Shown here: piece by piece, positions 1 to 8,970 of the stretch
Numbering within the stretch: the stretch's first letter is position 1
Layout of the letters: every line of letters starts with the position of its first letter
NCBI GenBank assembly: GCA_034359265.1
Contig: CP136890.1
Coordinates: forward strand, 34,762,501 to 34,826,500
DNA: 64,000 nucleotides
Direction of reading: 5' to 3'
From: Canna indica
Lineage: Eukaryota > Streptophyta > Magnoliopsida > Zingiberales > Cannaceae
Made by a program: the position numbers and the translations under genes
Notes under the pieces: model-generated
Seen by the model: only the letters and a program-made list of their open reading frames with translations
What the model was told of the DNA's origin: nothing
Databases searched by the model: none

Positions 1-39
1 TGGCCGGTGACGGTCGGCCGATGGCCGCCGCCGGATGTT

Positions 40-87
40 GTACAGTGTCCGGACACACTGTCCGGACACACTATCCGGACACTGTAC
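40..87. repeat. 48-bp near-perfect palindrome built from TGTCCGGACA units
   Basis: The stretch starts GTACAGTGTCCGGACA and ends with the complementary TCCGGACACTGTAC. Three copies of TCCGGA flanked by ACA/TGT lie inside, so it is both palindromic and internally repeated. The surrounding 1-120 is very G+C rich, with further inverted CCGG/CGGCG words, unlike the A+T-rich sequence after 130. It could be subterminal transposase-binding sequence of the CACTA element; that is inference. Confidence 0.7.
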
Positions 88-226
88 GCCGACGCCGGAG
101 TCCACCGGACTCCGGCGCCGGAAAGAGTAGATTTATGATTTTTTATTTTTTTATTTATATGTTAATTAATTATTTAGATTAATTGTTTAATTTGTTAGAT
201 TAATTATTAGGGTTTAGATTAATTTT

Positions 227-356
227 GGAATTGTCCACTTCGGACGCGTGCCGGAATCGTCCACTTCGGACGCGCGCCGGAATCGTCCACTTCGGACTCT
301 TGCCGAAATCGTCTAATTAGGACTTGTGTCGGAATTGTCCAATATGGACTCGAACT
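227..356. repeat. Five tandem 26-bp repeats, CACTA 5' region
   Basis: Units start at 227, 253, 279, 305 and 331 with the pattern GGAATCGTCCACTTCGGAC followed by a variable CGCGTGCC-like tail. The first three are nearly identical and the last two more diverged. Each unit holds the small inverted repeat GTCC...GGAC. Clustered short repeats in the ends of CACTA elements are usually transposase-binding sites; here that role is inferred from position only. Confidence 0.75.
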
Positions 357-514
357 GTCTCGAAACATTTAGAAAATAATCATCCATCCAACGAGTTGAT
401 ATGTTTCACGTACGCATCGACGAGTCGGATATGATTTAGCGAAACCTTAGATCCGTTCGGGGATTATATGTTCGTGTAAAAGAAGTAGATGATCTTTTAT
501 ACGACGTACAATTC

Positions 515-785
515 TTGAATTGTCCCTGATTGGATAATTTGGGAATATAGTTATTTGTACTGCACTTACATTTTTATTTTAACTGTTAACTAATTATTCT
601 AAATTTCGGCAACATCTCTCTTGTTCTCCGATACGCACCCAGATGATATGCGTATTCAAAGAATTGTAGGGAGATGCTGCCGAAATTTAGAATGAAGTTA
701 GCGGTTAAAATAAGTACTTAGTGCAATATAAATAACATAAATCCCGAATGGAATAAGACAATCTCACCTAAAGACATTAACCAAA
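515..785. repeat. Long imperfect inverted repeat (hairpin) upstream of the transposase remnant
   Basis: The left arm, about 515-630, and the right arm, about 660-785, are complementary over more than 100 bases with scattered mismatches. The best-matching core is AAATTTCGGCAACATCTC at 601-618 against its complement in GAGATGCTGCCGAAATTT at 671-688. Pairing continues inward through ATACGC/GCGTAT to a very small loop near 640-650. Outward it runs through the GTTATTT... and ATTTTAAC... segments. The arms end shortly before the TNP2 start codon at 811. Alternatives are a captured foldback/MITE, or part of the element's own 5' region. Confidence 0.75.
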
Positions 786-810
786 GAAATTATCATTGAT
801 TGACAGAATC

Positions 811-1570
811 ATGTCAGCTGATCGAAGTTGGATGTACCGATGTCTTGATCGTGGAGCTTTAACGAATGAGTTTCGATTAGGCGTAACGTACTTCCTAAAT
901 TTCGCCTATTCGAATCGGAATTTCGTTAGTATCGGTGATCAAATCTGATGTCCGTGCCGCATTTGTTTGAATGGATGATTTTTGGATCGGAAGACTGTCA
1001 CTCTGCATCTATATAGCAAAGGATTTGCACCAAGATATTTTCTATGGACTTGTCACGGGGAGTCACACGAAGTCGGGACGTAGAGCAATCCTGTCGTTCA
1101 GACATATGGTGAATCTTTCTCTGCTGGTGCTTCTTCATCCAGTCAATCTAATCCCTATAGAACTATGATACTTGATAGTCTTGGGGGTCAATTCCACCTG
1201 AACTATGATATTGGCATCACAAGCCGAACAAGTATATTACGCGAAGTATCCGGCTCGAAATAAAGATAGAGCAAATTGGCGTGTAGTGTGTAAGACAAAA
1301 GGTAGAGGAAAAATTGATCCAATAGTAGGAGAAAATGAGCTGATACCTGATATGACACATGGTTTCTATCAAGAAGATGATCCTCCTACTATAGATCGTA
1401 TTATTCCAATACTCGAGGATGCATACACAACGTCAATTCAATTAGAAGTTGAATATGCTGATGATGACGATCATGAAATTGAGGAAGCTGGAGATGAAGA
1501 AGATGAAGAAGAGGAAGAAGAGGAAGAAGAGGAAGAATTCGAAGACTATTATTCAGATGATGATGAATAA
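811..1570 (+). pseudogene. TNP2-type CACTA transposase, N- and C-terminal pieces with the catalytic core deleted
   Basis: In an intact element this protein cuts and joins the transposon ends in the nucleus. From the ATG at 811 one frame reads the transposase-associated N-terminal domain: DRSWMYRCLD near residues 4-13, then CPCRICLN, then YSKGFAPRYFLWTCHGE. This frame has a TGA directly before CPCR and a TAG about 50 codons later. At about 1200 it meets, in another frame, a DUF4216-like C-terminal segment (ILASQAEQVYYAKYP at 1208-1252, then WRVVCKTKGRGKID). That segment ends in a long acidic tail of Glu/Asp up to the TAA at 1568. The several hundred residues of DDE core normally between these parts are absent. 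This is a deletion derivative and cannot be catalytic. Some 970-1570 codon phases remain open, so a short acidic peptide could still be translated. Confidence 0.8.
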
Positions 1571-1645
1571 TTGTAAAGTATATATTTTATTAAATATATC
1601 TCTACTATTTATACAATAATTTGATTATATGTCTATTCGACAGAT

Positions 1646-3086
1646 ATGTCTGGTCGTGGTTATCGTCGTAGGAGAGCTTCGGAGTCTCCGATCGGTGAGA
1701 CTCCTACACTTACTCATGCTGTTGATCCTCCTGTTGCTGATCCTCATGCCGATGATACTGCCGAGGCTAGTACATCCAGACGCAGGCGGCCAAGCGGGCC
1801 GAACAGGTGGCAGCCTCCACCAGCCACAGAGTCACGTAGATTTATTAGCGTGATTGGGGAGCGGTAATATATCTTGAATTATGAATCATTACAAATTCAT
1901 TATATCATAATATAATATTAAAATTTATTTTTGTTGTGCAGGTTCGAGCAAGAAGAAGTGCCGAGGAGCATTTCTTCTACTATTCGACGATACATGCACG
2001 GGGCATGGCCTACGTGGTCTCACGTGCCCAGTGAGCACGTCGACATGTTATGGAGCGAGTTTGAGGCACGTATTATTATTATTTTTACATGCATGATGAT
2101 TAATATTGGTACTGATATTATTATTTTGCAGGCTCGCTTTACATGGGCCGAGGACCAGAGGCCATTCATTTACGCTGCCTGGGAGGCTATTTCCCGTGCG
2201 AGGTACAAGGGCAGCTGGGGCAGGCTCGGTCCCAGGCGATGGCCCGAGCTGGGACCACTAACAGCGCGGAGACTCGGGGATACGGCCCCGATTGGATTAT
2301 ACGGCCACTAACATGGCGGCTCTGTTGCATTTGCAGTGCACGCGAACCGTATGGTAAGTATACCTTTTAATTATATATTTTATTTGTTACTATGTGTACT
2401 AATTAATGTATTTGTTTTGTAAATGTAGATGACGGTGTCGGATTACGGGACTGTCCAGCGACCCTCCCCGATGGCGGTGTTTGAGCGGACTCACCGTCGA
2501 GCACATGGGACGGGGGAGTACATCGACAACCACGCTGCATACATTATGATAACTATATATTTGTTTAAATTATTCATTATGTATTTATAATTTAAGTTTT
2601 ATGATAAATATTAAACAAAAAATCAAACTCAAGTAGGAGACCTACAGCCAGACGGTGGTGCAGCGCGGGGGCACCCCCGAGGACTTTGACGCAGCAATGT
2701 GGGTCGAGGCCGCAGGTGGCTGGGACCATGGCCGCGTATATGGCTTTGCGGATAGTGGTCATGCGCAAGCCGTACTAGGGCCACTTGGGGCACCGACCCC
2801 TCCGGTCGCTGGTGAGCGGCCGTCCACCTCTAGATCCAATTATGATCATAGTAGCAGAATAAGGACTCTAGAGGACACGGTCGCGCGTCAGACTGAGATG
2901 ATGGAGCGCCAGAGTCAGATGATGGTGGAGATGCATGCTATGCTATGCAACATGTCAGGTCATCCCGAAGCAGGCATCTCTTCGGCATCATCTCATCCAT
3001 CGTCCTCGAGTCAGTCCACGCCGGTGTACACTCAAGCACTCCAGACCCCACCATGTGATCCAGACCATCCTCCATCGTCATCGTGA
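1646..3086 (+). CDS. Second CACTA gene, Transposase_24-like, about five exons
   Basis: Such proteins accompany TNP2 in plant CACTA elements and are thought to bind subterminal repeats. Exon 1 (1646-1863) starts MSGRGYRRRRASES, is rich in Arg/Ser/Pro and ends at a GT donor at 1864. Exon 2 starts at 1942 after TTGTTGTGCAG and carries WPTWSHVPSEHVDMLWSEFE. Exon 3, after TTTTGCAG at about 2131, starts ARFTWAEDQRPFIYAAW and RYKG. Exon 4 (from 2429) reads YGTVQRPSPMAVFERTHRRAHGTGEYID. Exon 5 (2637-3086) reads the hallmark AAMWVEAAGGWDHGRVYGF, then a Met/Gln/Glu-rich coiled coil and a Ser/Pro tail ending in TGA. The intron 2 donor looks like GC rather than GT if phase is kept. The exon 3 end and exon 4 donor are unclear, so the gene may be damaged there. 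It is the least decayed gene in the window. Confidence 0.7.
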
Positions 3087-3339
3087 GATTTTTTTTATAT
3101 TGACTTTGTTACTGAGATATTGGACTTGTTTAATTTATTTTGTTTGGATATTGATACTTCAATTTTGCATTTGAATAGTTTTTATACTATTGTGGATAAT
3201 TATCAATATAAATATAATTGTTTTGATGTATATCTTGGTGTATTTGTGATGTATGAATGAATATGTGTATGAGTGTATGGGTGTGTGAGTTATGTATCAG
3301 ATAATGTATCAATGTTAAATTTTTTCGTTAGCAGGTTCA
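3087..3339 (+). other. A+T-rich 3' flank of the CACTA second gene
   Basis: No ORF or motif of note. It has T-rich runs and TGTATGAATGAATATG-type low-complexity sequence between the stop codon and the subterminal repeats, and probably serves as the 3' untranslated region. Confidence 0.5.
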
Positions 3340-3702
3340 CATCATCAGCAACGGCTTTCCCACGGCCATCCGTGGGAAAGTCGTTGCTAAAAGTTTATCG
3401 AAAGCCGTTGCTGATGACCTACTGTAACGGCTTAGCGATGGGCTTTTACTAACCGCGTTGCTACGGGCTCACCGACCGTTGCTATTAATGTTATCAGCAA
3501 CGACTCCGCGTCCGTGGCAAAACCGTTGCTGATAATATTTTTAGCAACGACCTGAGCGGCCGTTGCTGATCCGTTGCTAAGTTATCAGCAATGCGATTTT
3601 CTGCCACGGCTCCATTGCAATGGCTCCAGTCGTTGCTGATGAGTTTCAGCAACGGCTCAGCAACGGCATCAGCCGTTGCTGATGCCCATTTTTCTAGTAG
3701 TG
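3340..3702. repeat. CACTA subterminal repeats and 3' terminal inverted repeat
   Basis: The word AGCAACGG, or its complement CCGTTGCT, recurs more than a dozen times in both orientations. Several copies are paired as ATCAGCAACGG...CCGTTGCTGAT. The block ends in the terminal repeat complement tttctagtagtg at 3691-3702. Dense inverted short repeats next to a CACTA terminus are the binding platform for the element's DNA-binding protein in characterised members; the exact binding here is inferred. Confidence 0.88.
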
Positions 3703-4320
3703 GCAGCGTTCGAAAACACCCTATCTAGTCTAATGAGGATTTTAGCAAGACCTGTTCTATTGTTTGACCAAGTGTATTTGTGGCCAGTAAAGCCTAAATC
3801 AATCAATCCACAATTTGCTAAAAAGCTACGAAAGTTTGATATAGGAGTTGTAAGCTTAAAGGGGACACCTCCTAGTTTATCATAGCTATTCAAAATGCAA
3901 TTGAAATCACCAAGAATAAGCCAAGGATAAGCATTTAAATCCAAATTAGCAAGAGAGTTCCATAGATTATTTTTAAGATTAGGGTCAGTGCTTGAATAGA
4001 TAGCTGATAGTAAAAATGGTTCAGCAGAATCAATTTTTAAGACAATATTTAAAACTTGAGCTAAGGTAGAGATCACTTGAGCCTAAACGTGCTCAGAATT
4101 CCAACCTACTATGATGCCTCCTGAAGCACCAGTGCTGGGTTGAATGGCCCCATTCCAAGAATGAGCAAAAGAGTTAATAAGCCTATTGGATTTATTACTA
4201 TCAAGGTGAGTTTCTTGAAGAATACAAACTTTAATATTTGAGAATCTTATTTGTGCACTAATAAATTCCCTAACAGGATTTCTCCATGCTCCTCTAATAT
4301 TCTAGTTCAATAGGTTCATG
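3703..4320 (-). pseudogene. LINE ORF2 N-terminus, endonuclease domain
   Basis: LINE endonucleases nick target DNA to prime reverse transcription. The frame reads NIRGAWRNPVREFI at the start and CILQETHLDSN (ETH motif). After an in-frame stop near 4077 it continues through PWLILGDFNCIL, GLIDLGFTGHKYTWSN and RLDRVFSNA. These match the order and spacing of the plant LINE endonuclease fold (conserved E, D and N residues). A TAG stands where the usual Trp of LLxWNIRG would be. The ORF is cut at 3703 by the CACTA insertion, so the catalytic histidine region and reverse transcriptase are missing here. Confidence 0.85.
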
Positions 4321-6139
4321 ATCAGTATTGGGTTGATTAGGGGGAGAGGAAGATCCAGGCTTTGTGGAAGGTTCATCAATACTAATAGCAGGAATAGAAT
4401 TGGATCTATGCCTTTTGTTTGTAGCTCCAATGGTTGGGGTGTGGAGAGGACATTTTGGTTTAGGGTTTTGCTTGGGGGGCTTGGGCATTTTTTTAGATGA
4501 AACCCTAGAGGGCATATTTGATTGAAAACCTATGGGTTGAGTATTGAAAATTACATTCAATTCTGAGGCTAACTGGGGCAAAGATTTAGACCCAGGAGGG
4601 TCGATGGTGAGGGAGAAAGGGGTAGATTTTGCCAGAGATTTATTTCTATTATTGGTTTCTGCCTTAGAGGGGGTAGCAAAAGGGGAAGTTTTTCTATGGG
4701 AAATTAGAGGGATAGGTTTAGTTTTAGGAGCCTTACCTATTTGAGATTTAGGAAAAGTAGAGCTGGGAGCAATATCAATATATTTTACTAGAACATTGTG
4801 AAAATTTACCTTTTCATTTACCTGCATAGGCTCAGACGAGGTTTCCCTAGTCCGAGCATGGCCTTCCCTCACCAAGGAGGGCTGGTGCGCACTATGAGGA
4901 CCATTTCGGCGAGAAGTTCTACGACGAACTTCAATCCAAGACCCCATAACAGGGTCATCCACATTATTAGAATCAGCATCAGTAAAAGTTTTTTGCAAAT
5001 CCGAAGAAGCCGATTGAAAAAGATTTGATTTTTCAGAATCCGGATGCCCTAAATTAGGGTTTTCAAAATTTGAAGTCGAATCTATTGCCATAAGAGAAGC
5101 CTCCTCCAAAGGGGCATTCAAAGAATCAGGTCCTATTGGAAGATGAACAGAAGCATTCGGAGAAGAAGAATGATTTAATTTACGACAGTCGGATTCCCGA
5201 TGCCCTATGAGACTGCATTGAAAACATACAGACGACAAATTTTCATAACAAACTGGAAGAAAAAATTCCTGATCCCCTATTGAGATCCAAATTCCTTGAC
5301 GAAGGGGGTGAGCGAGATTTAACTCAACACATACCCTAACATATTTACCCCTTTCAAAACCAAAGGATCTTTCATCCACACACAAAACCAAACCGAAAGA
5401 AGAAGTGATATAACGAATGCATTCATTGCTCCAAAACTCCAAAGGAAGAGATTGGAGACGGATCCAGATGGGAGTAGTAAGAACGTTCTTCCCAGGGTTT
5501 GAATATTGGTTTCCAAGGAATAAGACGAAGGATATCCCTCCTGAGAGACCAAGGACCTCTCGTAAGAACAGATCTAGCAACTTCAGTTGAAGCAAAATGA
5601 AAAACAAAAAAAAATTCATCTAAATCCAAGACCGATTGAAAACCATACAAAAACCACAATCGATTAGCCCAAGATCGAATGACTTCTAGAGGTGGAGGTT
5701 TGCCGAGGAACTTACCGATGAGACTCGCCTCCCATGGCTGACGGAGAGAGGTAACCTGTTCGGGGGTGAAGACCACTCGATCTTTAGTCGAGGATTGCAT
5801 CTTAGAGAAAAGGCCAGTGGGTTGAGATCCCCAGCCTTTAGATGCTGAAGAACCCTTCAAGATTTCAGCCCAGGAACTGGATTTCAACGCAGGCGACGGA
5901 ACATCGCCTTTCTTCTTAGGGTCATTTAGAATAGTGGGTGATGTGAGGCTATCAGATGGCGGGTTGAGAGGAAGAGGAGGAACAGGGGTAATAGAAGGAG
6001 GTTGCGGCCGAGCAGTGGAGGGAGATGCGGCGGCGGCGATGGAGACCCTAGGGTTATCCATCGCCAAACCTTTCGCCACTCGAATCGCCAGAGCACGAGA
6101 GAAGTTTCCAGATTTGTCACTTGAGTCTCCTTCCCTCAA
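4294..6139 (-). pseudogene. LINE ORF1, DUF4283 and CCHC zinc-knuckle protein, one frameshift
   Basis: ORF1 proteins of plant LINEs bind element RNA. The 5' frame (6139 to 5423) starts MREGDSSDKSGNF and holds a Pro/Ser-rich linker, WAEILKG, then the DUF4283 core (SLIGKFLGKPPPLEVIRSW, FFVFHFASTEVARSVL, GPWSLRRDILRL). Near 5490-5515 the reading shifts to a second frame (5619 to 4294). That frame continues TTPIWIRLQSLPLEFW, FERGKYVRVCVELNL and the knuckle CFQCSLIGHRESDC. A long basic, Ser/Pro-rich tail ends HEPIELEY. Length and domain order match full plant ORF1 proteins. The single frameshift is the main lesion. Confidence 0.85.
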
Positions 6140-6159
6140 GTCCCACTCTTGCCGGGGGG

Positions 6160-6793
6160 AATTGGTCGATTTAGATAAATCATATATATTATTAGATAAT
6201 TGATTTATTTGGATAAATCATGATTCTATTAATAAATAGGAGTTTGGTTTATCTTATCCCTATTCTTTAGGTGATTGGTTTTAGGAGATAAATATAATTC
6301 CTATTGATAAGCATTTAATTTATACAGATAAATTAATATTCTATTTAATTGGTTTTTGATTTATTCTGAAAAAATTATAAAACCATTAAATATGAAAATT
6401 AAAGAGGAGGCAAACTCTGGATTTTTGAAATCCAGAGTGAGTTCAAAATTGAACTCAAGTGGTCGGCCCCCCTTAATCTCTCTTATGGCCACCCCCTTTA
6501 AAAGGGTTGACTGGTGGCCGAACCATGGTGATGAAAATAGAGAGAAAGGAATAAATCAAGAGAGGAAAGATTGTGAATCTTGAGAAGGGTTCTTGTGCGG
6601 AAGAGTTCCAAGAACCCAAAGTTCTTCTCCTTGGTGGCCGGCCTCCTCCTTCTTGATCCTCCCGTCTTCTTTTCTTGGGTTTGTCACAATCTTCATCTCT
6701 TTGGAGGAGTCAAGAGGACAACGAGTTATCTTCACCTCTTCTATTTTGTTCTAGTGTTTTATCATCCTCTCTCCTTCCCTCTTTGGTGCCCGG
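6160..6793 (+). repeat. Copia family A LTR fragment, left part
   Basis: It matches the latter part of the intact family A LTR at 40378-40915: A+T-rich block, short rule ATTAAATAT, AGGAGGCAAACTCTGG, TTTAAAAGGGTTG, the GGAGGAGTC word and CCCTCTTTGGTGC. It is more diverged than the full-length copy. The first roughly 1.2 kb of the LTR is missing. It is interrupted after CCCGG at 6793 by a solo LTR and resumes at 8397. Confidence 0.75.
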
Positions 6794-8391
6794 TGTTGGC
6801 CAAAGGTTTTCTACCTTGGTCTTAATCTCAGTTTTGATGATAACAAAATATGGAACTAATGTTTCATTGAGAAATCTTTCAGGTTCTAAGTCGGTTAGCG
6901 CTCGACATCCCCGATCAAAAAAATCAGAGAAATCGGAGAAATCGTCAAGGGCGCTCGTCGACGCTCAGGATTCTTCAGGAAGTTAGAGTTTAGGTTTAGG
7001 ATGTCTAGAATGTAATGTAATCCTCTTTATGATGCAAAGAACCCAAAAACCAAACCCGAACACCAAAACATGAAAACCCAGAAACCGCCCTGAAATTCAT
7101 TAAGCCTAGGGAGCTCCTTGGAGGGCTATATTACTTGGACATTTTCTTGACACAAAAAATGGCGGTAATTATTCCTTGGGTAAAAACTAGATAACGAGAT
7201 ATTTTTAAAAAAAATTTGGAAACTTTTAGCATACCCATATTTGACCCGGGAGATTAGGAAATTTCTATTTTTCGAAAATTTGTACTAGACCCCAAAAACT
7301 AGTTTTTGATTCTTAAGGATTTTGATTTTTTAGATATTTTTATTGAATTCAAATGGGGGGTAATCCTTATATAATATTTATGTTTTAAAGTTATTAACAT
7401 AGCAAAGACGAAACCCAAACGAGCAAAAAATCTAGCCTAACCAAACTACCCTGCCCAGGTTCAGTCGACCAACTGGTCGACCGGCGGCATTTTGGTTGAC
7501 CAAACATTGCCCAGAACAGATAGAATGCTCCGATCGCTCGGGCAGTCGCTTGATCAGTCGACCGACGATCGACCGGACAAGCGATCGACGTGCTGTAACA
7601 GGCAAAAAATTGCCCGTTGAGAAGAGAGAGCTCTCTCTTCTCTTCATGGCTTATAACTAGGAAGCCATGAGAGCCTTCCTTCAGGATGTCGATCACCTCT
7701 AATCCCCTTGAGTCATCTTTTGATCAATTCTAAGCCTTCATTGAGTCAATCTTGTGAAAACCCTAGCTTGAGCCTAAAACCTTGATCTTGTCTTCATTCC
7801 TTCATTGATTAACCATTAAAGGCATCAAGAGAAAGCTAGGAATCTTATTTTGGAGTTAAGTATTTTATTGTTTGATTTATTGCTCCATTTAGTGTTGTAT
7901 TTTGTTGTTTATTTCATTGTAATTGAACTTGTGTAAACCTAGAGTGATAGGTTGATTGAGTTGGTGGTTGCCTTGGTGTTCAGGCTTAAATCCACCATTG
8001 TAAACTTAGTTTACTAGAATTAGTTGAGTTGTCCCTTAGGTTGAGGTGGGAGAGTGCTCTCGGTAGGAAGGCGGGATACTTCCGGGTATGGAAGTGCCTT
8101 CGGTTTGAGAGAGGAGACTTTCCGGTGTAAAGTCCTCTTTGTAGGGGAAATGATATAATCTAGTAAAGCTAGTTTGGAAATCCTAAGTGGGGTGCTTAGG
8201 TAGTGGAGTAGGCATTGGGGCTGAACCACTATAAATCACCGTGTTTACATTGCTTCATATTTATTGCTTCCGCTTGCTATTAATATCATGCTTAGCCTAA
8301 CTACTCAAGAAACGATTAAAATTGGAATTAGGCGATAAGATTAGTTAACACACTATTCACCCCCCATCTAGTGTAGGCCATTTCACCAACA
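6794..8391 (+). mobile_element. Family E copia solo LTR, TSD CCCGG
   Basis: It starts TGTTGGCCAAAGG and ends TTTCACCAACA, with the 5-bp duplication CCCGG at 6789-6793 and 8392-8396. No internal domain is present, so it is a solo LTR of 1598 bp, the product of LTR-LTR recombination. Shared landmarks with the other E copies are GATGATAACAAA, a CG-rich block of GGTCGACC/CGATCG palindromes at 7440-7600, and the GCAAAAAATTGCCCGTTG stem-loop. The end-region landmarks are GGTAGTGGAGTAGGCATTGG and ACACACTATTCACCCCCC. The TATA region is degenerate (CTTATAACTAGG at 7650). Confidence 0.93.
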
Positions 8392-8396
8392 CCCGG

Positions 8397-8712
8397 TTGT
8401 TGGTGGAAGGCCCGGCCTTGCCTTGATGGATTTCGAGATTGAGAAAGCTTCTCCGTTGAGCCACAACGATCCTAGGGGTTCTCTGCCCCTATTATTGCGA
8501 GGTGCTTGATGTGGACTATCATTGGAGGACGTGCACGTGTGCGTCTCAAGATGGGGATAGGATCGGCCATACCAACCGCATTTTGAGGTATATCTTCTCC
8601 TTCTTCTCCGACGTTGAATTCCTTAATATTGCTAAAGTAGATCACTATTTTCGGGATGGTTTGAATTTTTTAAATTGCTATTTCCGTTGCATTTCTTATT
8701 CCCATCCCAACA
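8397..8712 (+). repeat. Copia family A LTR fragment, right part
   Basis: It continues the LTR interrupted at 6793: GGTTGTTGGTGGAAGG, the sequence around TGCGAGGTGCTTG and GGAGGACGTGCACGTG, and the LTR end TTTCTTATTCCCATCCCAACA at 8692-8712. The ending is identical to that of the full-length element at 41182-41202. No primer site follows, so the internal region is absent. Confidence 0.8.
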
Positions 8713-8948
8713 CTCAGGACCATGTCAGCATCTCCGCTTCGGTTGCTAACCATTGGTTCTTTGCCTCACGGTCGTTTATTTGACGCAGGGATTCTTTTGG
8801 TGAGGGATTGGCTAGTGTCGGGGCATCGCTCCTCACTGTTTCAGCATCTTCAAGTAGCGGGGGTACGTCGCCACTGGGGTGCTGCCTACGTGTGGTGGCG
8901 TTCGCCTGACTCAGGGCACCAACCATTGTGAGGCAGGTAAGATTTACT
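8713..8948 (-). other. Leader of a minus-strand gypsy element
   Basis: This lies just inside the primer-binding site at 8949-8968 on the minus strand and should be the start of an internal region. The rest of that element is not present to the left. The short ORFs here have no recognisable domain. Confidence 0.45.
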
Positions 8949-8968
8949 TGGCCCCACGTTGGGCGCCA
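8949..8968 (-). promoter_or_regulatory. Gypsy primer-binding site, minus strand
   Basis: On the minus strand this reads TGGCGCCCAACGTGGGGCCA, the form of primer site seen in many plant Ty3/gypsy elements. It lies two bases inside an LTR end (TACA then TT). It differs from the initiator-Met type site used by the copia elements in this window. Confidence 0.75.
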
Positions 8969-8970
8969 AA

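Larger units (their letters stand above)
1..3702 (+). mobile_element. CACTA (En/Spm) DNA transposon, 5' end outside the window
   Basis: The right end at 3691-3702 reads tttctagtagtg, the complement of the classic CACTACTAGAAAAA terminal repeat. It is preceded by about 360 bases of short subterminal repeats. Inside are two element genes typical of plant CACTA elements: a TNP2-type transposase remnant (811-1570) and a multi-exon Transposase_24-type gene (1646-3086), both on the plus strand. The left terminal repeat is not seen and must lie upstream of base 1. The element interrupts a LINE endonuclease ORF exactly at 3702/3703, so the 3-bp target duplication expected for CACTA elements would start with GCA (3703-3705), but the other copy is outside. 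The internal deletion in TNP2 suggests the copy is non-autonomous. Confidence 0.88.
3703..6140 (-). mobile_element. LINE (non-LTR) retrotransposon, minus strand, interrupted in ORF2 by the CACTA element
   Basis: Reading right to left, ORF1 (DUF4283 plus CCHC knuckle) starts at 6139 and is followed with short overlap by ORF2, which starts with an apurinic-type endonuclease near 4320. ORF2 stops abruptly at 3703 where the CACTA terminal repeat starts, so the reverse transcriptase and 3' end must lie left of the CACTA element, outside the window. The 5' boundary is near 6150, where A+T-rich LTR-like sequence of another family starts. Frameshifts and stops make it inactive. Confidence 0.85.

Noticed and set aside
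851..928. A second hairpin (GATTAGGCG...CGCCTATTCGAATC)
   Set aside because: It lies in the transposase N-terminal coding sequence and pairs only over short arms, so it may be coincidental.
1205..1570. A 121-residue ORF with a long acidic tail as a separate small nuclear gene
   Set aside because: Its first half reads the DUF4216 part of a CACTA transposase, so it is the C-terminal piece of that gene.
4318..5028. Plus-strand ORFs of 60-76 residues
   Set aside because: They lie antisense to the LINE ORF1 and show no domain; the minus-strand frame explains the sequence.
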